NCBI RefSeq assembly: GCF_000374485.1
Contig: NZ_KB894505.1
Coordinates: forward strand, 1-64,000
Direction of reading: 5' to 3'
Source of the DNA: Algicola sagamiensis DSM 14643
GTDB lineage: Bacteria; Pseudomonadota; Gammaproteobacteria; Enterobacterales; Alteromonadaceae
Length of the DNA: 64,000 bases
Below are positions 56,686 through 64,000 of the stretch, one piece after another (positions within the stretch are counted from its first letter, which is position 1; the number at the start of each line of letters is the position of its first letter). The position numbers and the translations under genes are program-made. The notes beneath the pieces are model-generated. The model was not told the DNA's origin. It did not search any database and worked only from the letters and a program-made list of their open reading frames with translations.

Positions 56686-57846
56686 ATGGCTATCAACAAA
56701 GTACCAAATGTCGATATGTCTCCGCAGGCATTTTTGGAAGGCAATCTCCAAAGTGAAGCACATCGACAGTCTACAGAAGCGCAGGGTGTGATCAAGGAGT
56801 ATTTAGATAAAGACCCAGATCTTGTTGTTTCAAATGGGAATGATTTAAAACCCCAAAACGCAAATCAAAGCACTTATCAACCACCAATTGAAAAACCGAT
56901 ATATGGGAAGATAAAGTCGGAGAGGCTAAAAGAAAAGCTATCTGATATGGAAGATCTCATAAGGGAATTATTTGGAGTGAACCAGACTCTCTCTGATGAA
57001 CGTCTAGTGCATAACTCGGAACAAATTCGCAAAAAAATGGATAGTCGTGAAGAGCTAAATAAAGAAAAGCTGGCGAAAATTGATGAAGCTATCAAAAAGC
57101 AAGAGGAAGCGAAAAACCAAGGTATTTTTGCGAAAGTATTTGGCTGGATAGCGACTGTTGCTTCAGTTGTAGTCTCAACGGTAATTGGTGCGATGTTAAT
57201 CTTGGCAGCTCCGCTTGCTGGCCCGTTTGCGCCATTTGTGGCAGCTGCAGGAGCATTGCTGATTGCTAGCGCTGCACTGCAATTAGTGGCTGCTATCTCT
57301 GCAGAAACGGGCGATTGGTTGAATGAAGCCGTGGCCGATGTACTTGTATTTGGTTCAGAGCTCTTAGTTGGTATGGGTATTTTGGACAAACCTCTTTCTC
57401 ATGAAGATGCAATGAAAGCTGCTCCTTGGATAGTTACCGCTACCGTCATCATTATGGCAATACCATCAATGTTTGCTACTGGTGGTGCATCTTCGCTTGG
57501 TCTTGGTGTATCAGCTGGAGGTAAAGCTGCCTCTGCTGCTGCAATGTTTGCAAGCAGAGGTGGCAATTTAGCTAAAGCAGGAGCACAAGCTACTGGTGCA
57601 GTTGCTCAGATCGGGGCGGGTGCTGCCAATATGGTTGCTGCCACAACTGGATATAAAGCTGAACAGTTAAGTATCCTAGCGGAAAAAATTGATGCGGCTA
57701 TGCAAAAAATTATGTTCGTTATAGGTGACCTGCAAAAGGTAATTAAGGATGTTTTAAAGGATATGGAGGAAACTGGATTGAAGATTGCTGAACATCAGCG
57801 TTTATCTGATGATTCAAAACATTTTGTAACCAGTAACCTTAAATAA
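56686..57846 (+). CDS. sctE: Major type III translocator, SseC/YopB/IpaB family
   Basis: A 386-aa pore-forming translocator. Residues 75-145 form a charged coiled coil, 150-205 a long hydrophobic hairpin (VFGWIATVASVVVSTVIGAM and ALLIASAALQLVAA), 247-275 a second hydrophobic segment, then a helical C terminus. This arrangement is that of SseC/EspD/YopB. It inserts in the host membrane with the SseD-like partner. It is the client of the chaperone encoded just before. Confidence 0.88.
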   Translation: MAINKVPNVDMSPQAFLEGNLQSEAHRQSTEAQGVIKEYLDKDPDLVVSNGNDLKPQNANQSTYQPPIEKPIYGKIKSERLKEKLSDMEDLIRELFGVNQTLSDERLVHNSEQIRKKMDSREELNKEKLAKIDEAIKKQEEAKNQGIFAKVFGWIATVASVVVSTVIGAMLILAAPLAGPFAPFVAAAGALLIASAALQLVAAISAETGDWLNEAVADVLVFGSELLVGMGILDKPLSHEDAMKAAPWIVTATVIIMAIPSMFATGGASSLGLGVSAGGKAASAAAMFASRGGNLAKAGAQATGAVAQIGAGAANMVAATTGYKAEQLSILAEKIDAAMQKIMFVIGDLQKVIKDVLKDMEETGLKIAEHQRLSDDSKHFVTSNLK

Positions 57847-57879
57847 ATTTTGTTTTTTATAATCTTGGAGATTTAAATT

Positions 57880-58701
57880 ATGGTAGTACATAATACTGGT
57901 CATGTCGGCCAAGACCCGAGGCTTCTTCAACAGTCGGGTGAGGAAAACCAGAAGGTACAAGCAAAGAGCCCAGCTGATCTTAGTCAGGTCGCAACTGTAA
58001 CTATGTCGAAAGAGGGTGAATTAACAGTCAAAAAAAATGATGGTAACATCCTAGTTTTCAGTCCACCGTTACTGGATCCTCCTGATGGTAATGTTTCAAT
58101 AGTTGATAAGAGCGATGCAGAGAACTTTTTCGAAAGATTATCATCTGACAAGAAAGCATTAGCAGACTTGGCTGAGATCATGGTTCTATTCCATGAAATT
58201 GCGCAACATATGCGTGATACATCAAAAGAGGTAAGAACATCTGAGCGTGAGTTAGAGCTCTCAAAAGCATATGAGGCTGCAGACAAAAGGATGGAGGCGG
58301 CATATGACCGTTATGTGGGATCAATGTTGGCTGCCGGCGGGCAAATGGCGGCTGGTGGCTTAAACGCGTTTGGTGCATTTAGATCTGCATGGAAATCATT
58401 CGGCTCAGGCGATAATGCACAATCGTTGTCTCAGGCCACAAATACATTTTACCAAGGTTTTGCACAAATATTAGAAAGCTCTATGAAAATGGGGTCTTCA
58501 GGATTTGAGCTGTCTGGTGCAACGAAAGATGCTGAAGCAATGATAATGGATGGTTTGAAGAAGACGCACGGTGATAAAGCTCAAGATCAAGATGTAATGT
58601 ATAATGACATGGCTCAGTTTCTTCGTGACATAAGGGAAACACTTAAAGAAGTTAAAAGACTAGAATTTGAGGCCGAGAGTCAGATGATACGACAGGGCTA
58701 A
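57880..58701 (+). CDS. sctB: Minor type III translocator, SseD/EspB/YopD-like
   Basis: A 273-aa protein with a disordered N terminus (1-50), helices and one hydrophobic, glycine/alanine-rich segment at about 145-170 (GSMLAAGGQMAAGGLNAFGAF), then amphipathic helices to the end (YNDMAQFLRDIRETLKEVKRLEF). Length and position after the SseC-like gene fit SseD/EspB. It ends the operon, 18 bases before the terminator. Confidence 0.8.
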   Translation: MVVHNTGHVGQDPRLLQQSGEENQKVQAKSPADLSQVATVTMSKEGELTVKKNDGNILVFSPPLLDPPDGNVSIVDKSDAENFFERLSSDKKALADLAEIMVLFHEIAQHMRDTSKEVRTSERELELSKAYEAADKRMEAAYDRYVGSMLAAGGQMAAGGLNAFGAFRSAWKSFGSGDNAQSLSQATNTFYQGFAQILESSMKMGSSGFELSGATKDAEAMIMDGLKKTHGDKAQDQDVMYNDMAQFLRDIRETLKEVKRLEFEAESQMIRQG

Positions 58702-58719
58702 TTGTTTTAGACCTTTTAA

Positions 58720-58758
58720 ACCCCGGCATGCTTTTCAACATGCGGGGGTTTCTTGTAT
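58720..58758 (+). terminator. Terminator of the type III cassette
   Basis: CCCCGGCATG pairs with CATGCGGGGG (one bulge/mismatch) around CTTTTCAA and is followed by TTTCTTGTATTT. It marks the end of the translocator operon. Confidence 0.8.
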
Positions 58759-58811
58759 TTAAGAGATGCATTTTTTAGAATCAACTTTTTTCAGTTTTTG
58801 GTGACGGTCGG

Positions 58812-59675
58812 ATGCGATATCTCTGGTTTACAACGTTCATTTGGGCTTTTAGTTTTTCGCTAATTGAAGTCTATCTGGCAGGGAAAGTTGACCCATACAT
58901 TTCGGTGCTGAGTAGAATGGTGTTGGCGTTCTTGATTTTGATGCCTTTCTGGCGGCCAAGACAAATTCTGTTTTCGTTAGGGGTCAAACTTGCTGGAATT
59001 GGTGCTGTTCAGCTGGGATTGATGTATCTCTTTTTCTATCATAGCTTCTTACATTTATCTGCAAAAGAAGTCCTGATGTATACCATTTTGACACCTTTTT
59101 ATATTTCTTTATTTGATGGAATAGGTCAAAAGCAATGGCCTTCAGCCATAAGCTGGCTAGCGATAGGGCTTGCGATATTAGCAGCGGCGGTGATTCGATA
59201 TCAGCCAGTGCATGATGATTACTGGGTGGGCGTAGTCTTGGTCCAGCTTGCAAATATGAGTTTTGCTTTTGGGCAAGTGGCATATAAACGGCTTCGGCTG
59301 CCTGATTCTGTCAGCCATTTACAGGTTTTTAGCTATTTCTTTTTGGGGGCATTGTGCATTAGTTTATTTGCGACGATTTGCTTTGCGAATTGGGAGAAAC
59401 TTCCCCAAAATCACTTCCAATGGGGCGTATTATTATGGCTTGGTATTGTGGCTTCAGGGGTTGGCTATCTATGCTGGAATTTGGGCTGTCGCCGAACTTC
59501 AACGTCCAACATTGCGGTCATGAATAATGTGCTGATCCCAGCCGGGATCATCGTGAATGTTGTTCTTTGGCATAAGGACGCGCAGTGGCAGAGTTTGATA
59601 CTCGGTTCTGGATTATTGATGCTTTCTTTGTATTTCAGTTTTCTCGCTCAAAAGAAGCAAGCAACACAGGCTTAG
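58812..59675 (+). CDS. EamA/DMT-superfamily transporter
   Basis: A 287-aa inner-membrane protein with ten hydrophobic segments arranged as two EamA repeats (about 3-135 and 140-280). Members export metabolites such as amino acids or purines. RBS GGTGACGG is close to the ATG. It lies downstream of the type III terminator and is an independent unit with its own terminator. Confidence 0.88.
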   Translation: MRYLWFTTFIWAFSFSLIEVYLAGKVDPYISVLSRMVLAFLILMPFWRPRQILFSLGVKLAGIGAVQLGLMYLFFYHSFLHLSAKEVLMYTILTPFYISLFDGIGQKQWPSAISWLAIGLAILAAAVIRYQPVHDDYWVGVVLVQLANMSFAFGQVAYKRLRLPDSVSHLQVFSYFFLGALCISLFATICFANWEKLPQNHFQWGVLLWLGIVASGVGYLCWNLGCRRTSTSNIAVMNNVLIPAGIIVNVVLWHKDAQWQSLILGSGLLMLSLYFSFLAQKKQATQA

Positions 59676-59696
59676 TTGCTTGCTAAGGGTTCTTTT
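59656..59696 (+). terminator. Terminator overlapping the EamA stop codon
   Basis: AGCAAGCAAC at 59656-59665 is exactly complementary to GTTGCTTGCT at 59675-59684, with a 9-base loop, then AAGGGTTCTTTTT. The right arm includes the last base of the stop codon. Confidence 0.75.
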
Positions 59697-59991
59697 TACC
59701 TGAAAAGGGTGCGAAAGCTGACGTTGACGCTTTGTCGAAACGGTGAAGTATGAACAGATGCTGTCACATCTGCGAGACAGAGTGACGACTCTAGATGGGA
59801 TTGCATGCAATATTTAGCTTGATGGATCTACTAGTGATATCGGCTTATGGCGGGCATGAGGTTTACCCTAAAATTATCAACTCCTCAGTGTAACAAATGA
59901 AAAAATGGATGCGTTCCAGATCTTCCTCATCACGAATGATAATGACCCCCTATACTATGAAGAATGATGGTTTTTCTAATGGACGGGCGCC
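59676..59991. other. Intergenic region before the solute-binding protein gene
   Basis: 316 bases with the end of the EamA terminator at the left and a possible -10 element (TATACT, 59951-59956) at the right. I see no gene or further structure in between. Confidence 0.5.
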
Positions 59992-60831
59992 ATGTTTCGT
60001 TGCTTCGAAATGATTTTATTGTTGGCTTTATATCTATGCTCAAGCTTTGTGTATGCGCAGAAACAGATCCCTGTGACAATATTGGTTGATGATAATTACC
60101 CGCCATATTCGTATCAAATCAATAATAAAGCTGTTGGGGTTTACATCGATATCCTGAGTGCCATTTTTGAGAAGATGCCAGGCTATGATGTCAAAATGGA
60201 ACCAGTTCCATGGAAACGAGGAAAACAAGTGATGGAGATGGGAGAAGGGTTAGCACTTGCGCCAGCTTTTTACCATGGACATGATTGGCCATATTTATAT
60301 CCGTATTCATTACCATTTTTTGAAGAGCGTATTATTGTTGTATGCCGAGCGGACATTCTCTCACCACCAAGAACAAATTGGCCAGCGGACTATGTTGGGT
60401 TAACGATTACAAATATGCCCGGTTTCGATGGTTGGGGTGGGGAACAATTTCGCGAGTTGGTGAAAGAAGGGGTTATTAAATATCAGGAAGTGCATGGAGT
60501 TGAGAATAATATTTTGATGCTTGGTAAACGACGCGCGGATTGTATGCTTGCGGAAGAGCGGTCATTTGATGCGATATTTAATCAGATGATGAGTTTGGGG
60601 CGGTATAATGTGAAAGCTGGCGAACGTCATTCTCCTATTCGCAAAGGACCAACAGTTGGTGTGGATCCTGTTTATATTGGCTATTCTGAAGTCGCTATTA
60701 TGAAAGGAAAGTATCCTTTCCAATATGTTTTTCGTAAAACTTTTGACAGCCAGCTTTATCAGCTCAAGAAAAGTGGAGCCCTTGAACAGATAGCGAAGAC
60801 ATCTTTTCAATTACATACCAAATTGAATTAG
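59992..60831 (+). CDS. Periplasmic solute-binding protein, family 3-like
   Basis: A 279-aa exported protein with signal peptide (residues 1-22, ending FVYAQ) and the SBP_bac_3 layout: VTILVDDNYPPYSY at the mature N terminus, GVYIDILSAIFEKM, then GLTITNMPGF. No ABC transporter genes are adjacent, so it may be an orphan receptor-like or amino-acid-binding protein. Stands alone between the EamA gene and the sRNA. Confidence 0.85.
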   Translation: MFRCFEMILLLALYLCSSFVYAQKQIPVTILVDDNYPPYSYQINNKAVGVYIDILSAIFEKMPGYDVKMEPVPWKRGKQVMEMGEGLALAPAFYHGHDWPYLYPYSLPFFEERIIVVCRADILSPPRTNWPADYVGLTITNMPGFDGWGGEQFRELVKEGVIKYQEVHGVENNILMLGKRRADCMLAEERSFDAIFNQMMSLGRYNVKAGERHSPIRKGPTVGVDPVYIGYSEVAIMKGKYPFQYVFRKTFDSQLYQLKKSGALEQIAKTSFQLHTKLN

Positions 60832-60889
60832 CTGCTCTTTGATAAAAATCAATCAATTAAATTTTTTTTGAAATTTTTAGAGTAAATAC

Positions 60890-60917
60890 TTTAATTTTCA
60901 AAAATCGCTGTTATAAT
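60890..60917 (+). promoter_or_regulatory. Sigma70 promoter of the sRNA
   Basis: A perfect -10 hexamer TATAAT at 60912-60917 with a weak -35 (TTTAAT at 60890-60895, 16-base spacer) in a strongly AT-rich segment. The predicted start is close to 60924. Confidence 0.7.
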
Positions 60918-60923
60918 GCCCTC

Positions 60924-61023
60924 GTCTCTTGTGAGACACCCTGTTGTTTTTGACGAGTATTTGATAGCTTCTCCCCATTTGCTACACCCGATGTTTGGCA
61001 ACAAACATCGGTCTTTTCTTTTT
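60924..61023 (+). ncRNA. sRNA at the Spot 42 / ErsA position
   Basis: An approximately 100-nt RNA: a 5' hairpin GTCTC-TTGT-GAGAC at 60924-60937, a single-stranded pyrimidine-rich part with CTTCTCCCCATTT at about 60968-60980, and a perfect 10-bp terminator stem CCGATGTTTG/CAAACATCGG (60988-61011) with a T-rich tail. No ORF. The arrangement (sRNA pointing towards a convergent engB) is that of spf in enterics and ersA in pseudomonads, but polA is not upstream and the sequence is unlike E. coli Spot 42. Confidence 0.7.
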
Positions 61024-61132
61024 AGAGCATATATTCTATTTATTTCCCGAGATGAGTAAGAAACCAAAACTGAAAAAGTGGTTTTGTATACCTGTGTAAT
61101 GAAGTAAATGGGTTGGAAAAGGGGAGGCTAGC

Positions 61133-61155
61133 TGTTGCTGGATAAGCCAGCAACA
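61133..61155 (-). terminator. Hairpin downstream of engB
   Basis: TGTTGCTGG at 61133-61141 and CCAGCAACA at 61147-61155 form a perfect 9-bp stem about 23 bases beyond the engB stop. Only a short T run (CCCCTTTTCC) follows on the minus strand, so termination is likely but not certain. Confidence 0.5.
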
Positions 61156-61177
61156 CCAATGAGAAGCGAAGTTGTTT

Positions 61178-61816
61178 CTATAGCTCGTCGCTGTCTTCGT
61201 CTACTACGGGTATTGCATCAAACCAATGATCCAACTTTGATGCTAGCTCCTGGACACCAAACCCTTTCAAAGAAGAAAAAGCATGGACTGTTACATCACC
61301 ACAGAATGCTAGAGAAGCTTCACGAATTTTGAGGACTTCACTTTTACGTTTGCCTTGAGACAGTTTGTCTGCTTTTGTGAGTAGAACAAGTACTGGCAAG
61401 TTTGAACCGACGGCCCAGTGGATGAGATCTTGGTCGAGATCTCGCATCGGATGGCGGATGTCCATGAGTACAACAAGGCCTTTCAAACTTTTGCGCATCT
61501 GTAGGTATTCGCTAAGAGACTCATTCCACTTCTTCTTCATTTCGAGTGGAACTTTCGCAAACCCATAACCAGGTAAATCAATCAATCGACGGTTATCTTC
61601 AATATCGAAAGCGTTGATTAATTGTGTTCTACCAGGAGTTTTACTGGTTCGAGCAAGCCCTTTTTGCTGTGTTAAGCGATTCAATGCGCTCGACTTTCCG
61701 GCATTTGAACGGCCAGCAAAAGCAACCTCATAACCTGTGTCCTCAGGCAATTGGCGTATGCTTGGGGCACTAGTTAAGAATTTTGCCTTTTGATATTTAA
61801 TGATAGATTTTGACAC
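61178..61816 (-). CDS. engB: Ribosome biogenesis GTPase EngB (YihA/YsxC)
   Basis: A 212-aa small TRAFAC GTPase needed for 50S subunit assembly. G1 is [10 protein letters not shown]3 [11 protein letters not shown]4 TKADKL; the N-terminal [22 protein letters not shown] is diagnostic. I choose the GTG at 61816 because AGGAG lies 8 bases upstream and related proteins start close to it; the in-frame ATG at 61837 has no RBS. It is divergent to cytochrome c4, as in pseudomonads. Confidence 0.95.
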   Translation of the reverse strand: MSKSIIKYQKAKFLTSAPSIRQLPEDTGYEVAFAGRSNAGKSSALNRLTQQKGLARTSKTPGRTQLINAFDIEDNRRLIDLPGYGFAKVPLEMKKKWNESLSEYLQMRKSLKGLVVLMDIRHPMRDLDQDLIHWAVGSNLPVLVLLTKADKLSQGKRKSEVLKIREASLAFCGDVTVHAFSSLKGFGVQELASKLDHWFDAIPVVDEDSDEL

Positions 61817-62003
61817 GAACTCACTCCTGAAAAACATGAGGGCGCTATTCTACAATCATTTGAGAGAGAAAAAAGCTTATATTTTAGTAGAAATAATTCG
61901 CTTAGGCATTTCATGATGAATGATATCGTGTAAAATACCCATCCAATGGGTGTAACTATTGCCTGGTGGATGGGCACTTTCTGATTTATAGAGACAGATA
62001 ATC

Positions 62004-62630
62004 ATGAACAAAATAGTAATCTCAGTCACATTATTATTGGGATTCATCGGCTCTGCATTCGCTTTTGATGGCGATAAAGAAGCCGGAAAAGCAAAATCAA
62101 CGACATGTGTTGCATGTCACAGTGTGGATGGCAACAGTGCTGTAGATATGTATCCTAAGCTTGCTGGCCAACACCAAGAGTACCTCTACCAACAATTGGT
62201 TAGCTTTAAATTGGGTCATACTTCCCAAGGTGAAGAAGGGCGTGTTGATCCTGTCATGGCACTTCAGGTCAAAGACTTGAGTGATAAAGACATGATGGAC
62301 TTAGCTGCGTATTTTGCTTCTCAAAAAACGAAAGCTGGCGGTACACCTGAAGATGTGATTGCTGCGGGCGAGAAACTTTACCGTGCTGGTGATAAAGAGC
62401 GCGGCATTCCTGCTTGCACAGCTTGCCATGGTCCGCGTGGTAACGGAATGGGGCTTGCTAACTTCCCTAAAATCTCTTACCAACATGCGACATATGTAAA
62501 AACGCAATTAGAAAAGTTTCGAGATGGACGTCGCTCTAACGACCCAAATGGAATGATGCGTGATGTTGCGAAAAAACTAACGGATGAAGATATCCGGATC
62601 CTTTCACAGTACGTGGGTGGACTTCATTAA
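62004..62630 (+). CDS. Dihaem cytochrome c4
   Basis: A 208-aa exported protein with signal peptide (1-20, ending GSAFA) and two c-type haem motifs, CVACH near residue 34 and CTACH near residue 138, each followed by a similar about 90-residue fold (internal duplication). Met axial ligands may lie in PVMAL and GMMRD. Cytochrome c4 carries electrons to the terminal oxidase in the periplasm. A likely -10 (TAAAAT) lies upstream. Confidence 0.93.
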   Translation: MNKIVISVTLLLGFIGSAFAFDGDKEAGKAKSTTCVACHSVDGNSAVDMYPKLAGQHQEYLYQQLVSFKLGHTSQGEEGRVDPVMALQVKDLSDKDMMDLAAYFASQKTKAGGTPEDVIAAGEKLYRAGDKERGIPACTACHGPRGNGMGLANFPKISYQHATYVKTQLEKFRDGRRSNDPNGMMRDVAKKLTDEDIRILSQYVGGLH

Positions 62631-62656
62631 ACAACCCAACTGACTGAATTCAAGAA

Positions 62657-62688
62657 AGAAGAGTGGCAAACTAGCGACTCTTCTCCCT
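62657..62688 (+). terminator. Hairpin after cytochrome c4
   Basis: AGAAGAGT at 62657-62664 pairs with ACTCTTCT at 62677-62684; further pairing of GC with GC inside extends it. It is followed by CCCTTG, a poor T run, so efficiency is uncertain. Confidence 0.5.
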
Positions 62689-62849
62689 TGATCTCCAATG
62701 ATCATCTACGCGATCGCGACTTTTCTTCCCTATATTCTTTGTCACTAAAAAGCAAACTAAATCATGTTGTTGCTATTTTCATGACATTTTTTTCTGAGTT
62801 GAACCTTGCAGATCCCGGATCTTGATATACCATTAACTTCGAAAATAAT

Positions 62850-63060
62850 AAAAAATCTTGATGTGTTGGACACATAGGAGTGCCGAATATCAAGGGGGGT
62901 GTGCGCTAAGAACAGGGAAAGGAAATTGTCAGGATGATGATGAGGTATGGAAACTATATATAAGAGATGGAAGTGACTAGTAAATTACCTTTTGGGGAGT
63001 GTCGCGCAGATTAGGACACTCAAGTAAAGAAAGGTGGCAGAGAAATCTGCCACCTTTTTT
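62850..63060 (+). ncRNA. Candidate CsrA/RsmA-sequestering sRNA (GGA-rich)
   Basis: Between 62868 and 63016 there are nine GGA triplets, most as AGGA or ANGGA, the core CsrA/RsmA site. The first sits in the loop of a hairpin (ATGTG-TTGGA-CACAT) enclosed by CTTGAT/ATCAAG; the last two border GAGTGTC/GACACTC (62998-63021). The RNA would end at the perfect stem AGGTGGCAGA/TCTGCCACCT with six Ts. Possible -35 and -10 elements (TTGAAC, TGATAT) lie near 62800-62830. It could be a CsrB/RsmZ-type RNA; no ORF competes. Confidence 0.42.
63029..63060. terminator. Strong rho-independent terminator
   Basis: AGGTGGCAGA and TCTGCCACCT form a perfect 10-bp stem with a GAAA tetraloop, followed by TTTTTT. On the minus strand, the preceding A-rich run gives T residues only farther on, so it mainly serves the plus strand. 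Confidence 0.88.
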
Positions 63061-63099
63061 GTTTCATATTCAAGCACTACTCGATGGTGTAGTGATCGT

Positions 63100-64000
63100 T
63101 TATACAACCGGTGGTTGAAATAGTCCTATGGGTTGATAAGTATGGCCTGGGAGTAATTCCTCAAGCGCATTATTTTCTAAGTGCTGCGTGAGGATATCGC
63201 CATAGATATCTCGATAGTCAATGGTATGTCTTAGGAACCGACCACGATCAAGATCGCCTTCATCTAGGCCAGGCCAGGAACCATAAATTCCACCTTGGAC
63301 TGTATTTCCTAGCACATACCAGGTAGAAGCAACACCATGGTCTGTCCCACGTGAACCGTTTTCGTGGGCTGTTCGACCAAACTCAGTACAAATCAGGATC
63401 ACAGTATTATCCATTCGAGAACCAAGATCTTGTGACAATGCAGCAACTCCTGTTGCAAGATTACGTAGTGCACGGGCTTGAGAACCATTGGCTTGGCCTG
63501 CCCCCTGGTTTGAGTGTGTATCCCAACCGCCGATATCAACCGTTGCAACTTCAAGTCCAACATCAGCTTTAATCAGTTTTGCAACCTGTGTCATACTTCT
63601 TCCAAAGCTAGAACTTGGATATACGGCACCATTATCGGGGTTATAGGGTAGGCTTCTTACGTACTGGATCACATCTAAGTCTTGAACGACCTGTGACCCA
63701 AATCGATTGACCAACCGATGATTTGGTAACATGTCATCTGTTGATGCATATTGATCGCCTAAGTGACCGAGCAGCAGTGTTTGCTCAGCCTCTGATATAC
63801 CAAGTGAAAACGTATCAATATTCGAAATGGAAGTGACTGTCGCATTTCCTCGTAAAGATTGAACCAGCTCATTACTGATCCCAACAGCTCGTAACTGCGC
63901 AGCAAACTGCTGGGTCTGAAAATGTCGATTTAACCAGCCATCACTGACATTTTCTCTCTGTCCACTTTCAATAAAATGCTGAGAACTGAAATGAGAACGG
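63100..64000 (-). CDS. DUF1501-family exported protein (C-terminal part, partial)
   Basis: The frame stays open from the stop at 63100 to the window edge, about 300 residues, so the gene starts outside the window; the ATG at 63732 is internal. Near the upstream edge it reads RSHFSSQHFIESGQ and DGWLNRHFQ, and further on GGWDTHSNQG, ICTEFGRTAHENGS, DHGVASTWYVLG and GGIYGSWPGL, all DUF1501 hallmarks (alkaline phosphatase-like fold). Members are often Tat-exported and paired with a DUF1800 gene; this cannot be seen here. Confidence 0.9.
   Translation of the reverse strand, partial: RSHFSSQHFIESGQRENVSDGWLNRHFQTQQFAAQLRAVGISNELVQSLRGNATVTSISNIDTFSLGISEAEQTLLLGHLGDQYASTDDMLPNHRLVNRFGSQVVQDLDVIQYVRSLPYNPDNGAVYPSSSFGRSMTQVAKLIKADVGLEVATVDIGGWDTHSNQGAGQANGSQARALRNLATGVAALSQDLGSRMDNTVILICTEFGRTAHENGSRGTDHGVASTWYVLGNTVQGGIYGSWPGLDEGDLDRGRFLRHTIDYRDIYGDILTQHLENNALEELLPGHTYQPIGLFQPPVV

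Larger units (their letters stand above)
60832..61177. other. Intergenic region carrying an sRNA
   Basis: 346 bases between the solute-binding protein and engB (convergent). It contains a promoter with TATAAT at 60912-60917, the sRNA at about 60924-61023, and a second hairpin at 61133-61155. Confidence 0.8.
62631..63099. other. Intergenic region with candidate structured RNA
   Basis: 469 bases between cytochrome c4 and the minus-strand DUF1501 gene. It holds a hairpin after cytochrome c4 (62657-62684), a GGA-rich candidate sRNA (62850-63060) and its terminator (63029-63060). No ORF of note. Confidence 0.7.

Noticed and set aside
60924..61023. Direct naming as spf (Spot 42)
   Set aside because: Position and structure fit, but the sequence lacks the Spot 42 features I know; only the position is claimed.
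1..64000. CRISPR arrays, insertion sequences, integrases, tRNA or rRNA genes
   Set aside because: No regular direct repeats with spacers, no transposase or integrase motifs and no tRNA cloverleaf were found, including at the borders of the type III cassette.

Overview
The window comes from a gammaproteobacterium, probably marine and outside the enterics. The order Spot 42-like RNA position / engB / divergent cytochrome c4 is gammaproteobacterial, the base composition is moderately AT-rich, and the genes combine an O-antigen (or capsule) locus, an SPI-2/Esc-like type III translocon operon and a Fur-controlled exporter. The species cannot be named from the sequence. No tRNA, rRNA, CRISPR, transposase or integrase was seen.

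Region 1 (1-34351) is a long, almost wholly co-oriented surface polysaccharide locus placed between the 3' end of tuf and glmU-glmS. It holds wzz; wecB-wecC for UDP-ManNAcA; a full CMP-legionaminic acid set (legB, legC, legG, legI, legH, ptmE, legF); a less understood cassette (three Gfo/Idh/MocA proteins, a class III aminotransferase, a nitrilase-type amidase and a PtmA-like SDR); wzx, wzy and candidate glycosyltransferases; an amidotransferase of the asparagine synthetase type with a heparinase II/III-like protein; and the initiation module (GT4, WbpV-like epimerase/reductase, WbpL-like transferase, WbpM). GlmS and GlmU supply UDP-GlcNAc, the precursor of UDP-ManNAcA and of 6-deoxy HexNAc; PtmE suggests that legionaminate is built through GDP-linked intermediates.

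Region 2 (34352-51499) is a mixed chromosomal stretch: an SGNH esterase, a DsbA-like protein with a PDZ-like tail, a transporter with LPGCG repeats under a perfect Fur palindrome, a four-gene cluster of unknown membrane proteins, an M1 peptidase, a PhyH oxygenase, a PhzF isomerase, an RND/LolA-like/beta-barrel trio, comM and an HD-domain protein.

Region 3 (51500-58755) is a type III secretion cassette: a CesT-family chaperone, a 514-aa candidate effector, a 38-aa hydrophobic ORF, an EspA/SseB-like filament protein carrying an inserted DUF1521 (metal-ion-inducible autocleavage) domain, an SseA-like small chaperone, a second plain EspA/SseB-like protein, an LcrH/SycD chaperone, and SseC/YopB- and SseD-like translocators, closed by a terminator. 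No export apparatus gene lies in the window.

Region 4 (58756-64000) has a DMT exporter, a periplasmic solute-binding protein, an sRNA at the Spot 42/ErsA position, engB, cytochrome c4, a GGA-rich candidate Csr/Rsm-sponge RNA, and the 3' part of a DUF1501 gene running off the right edge.
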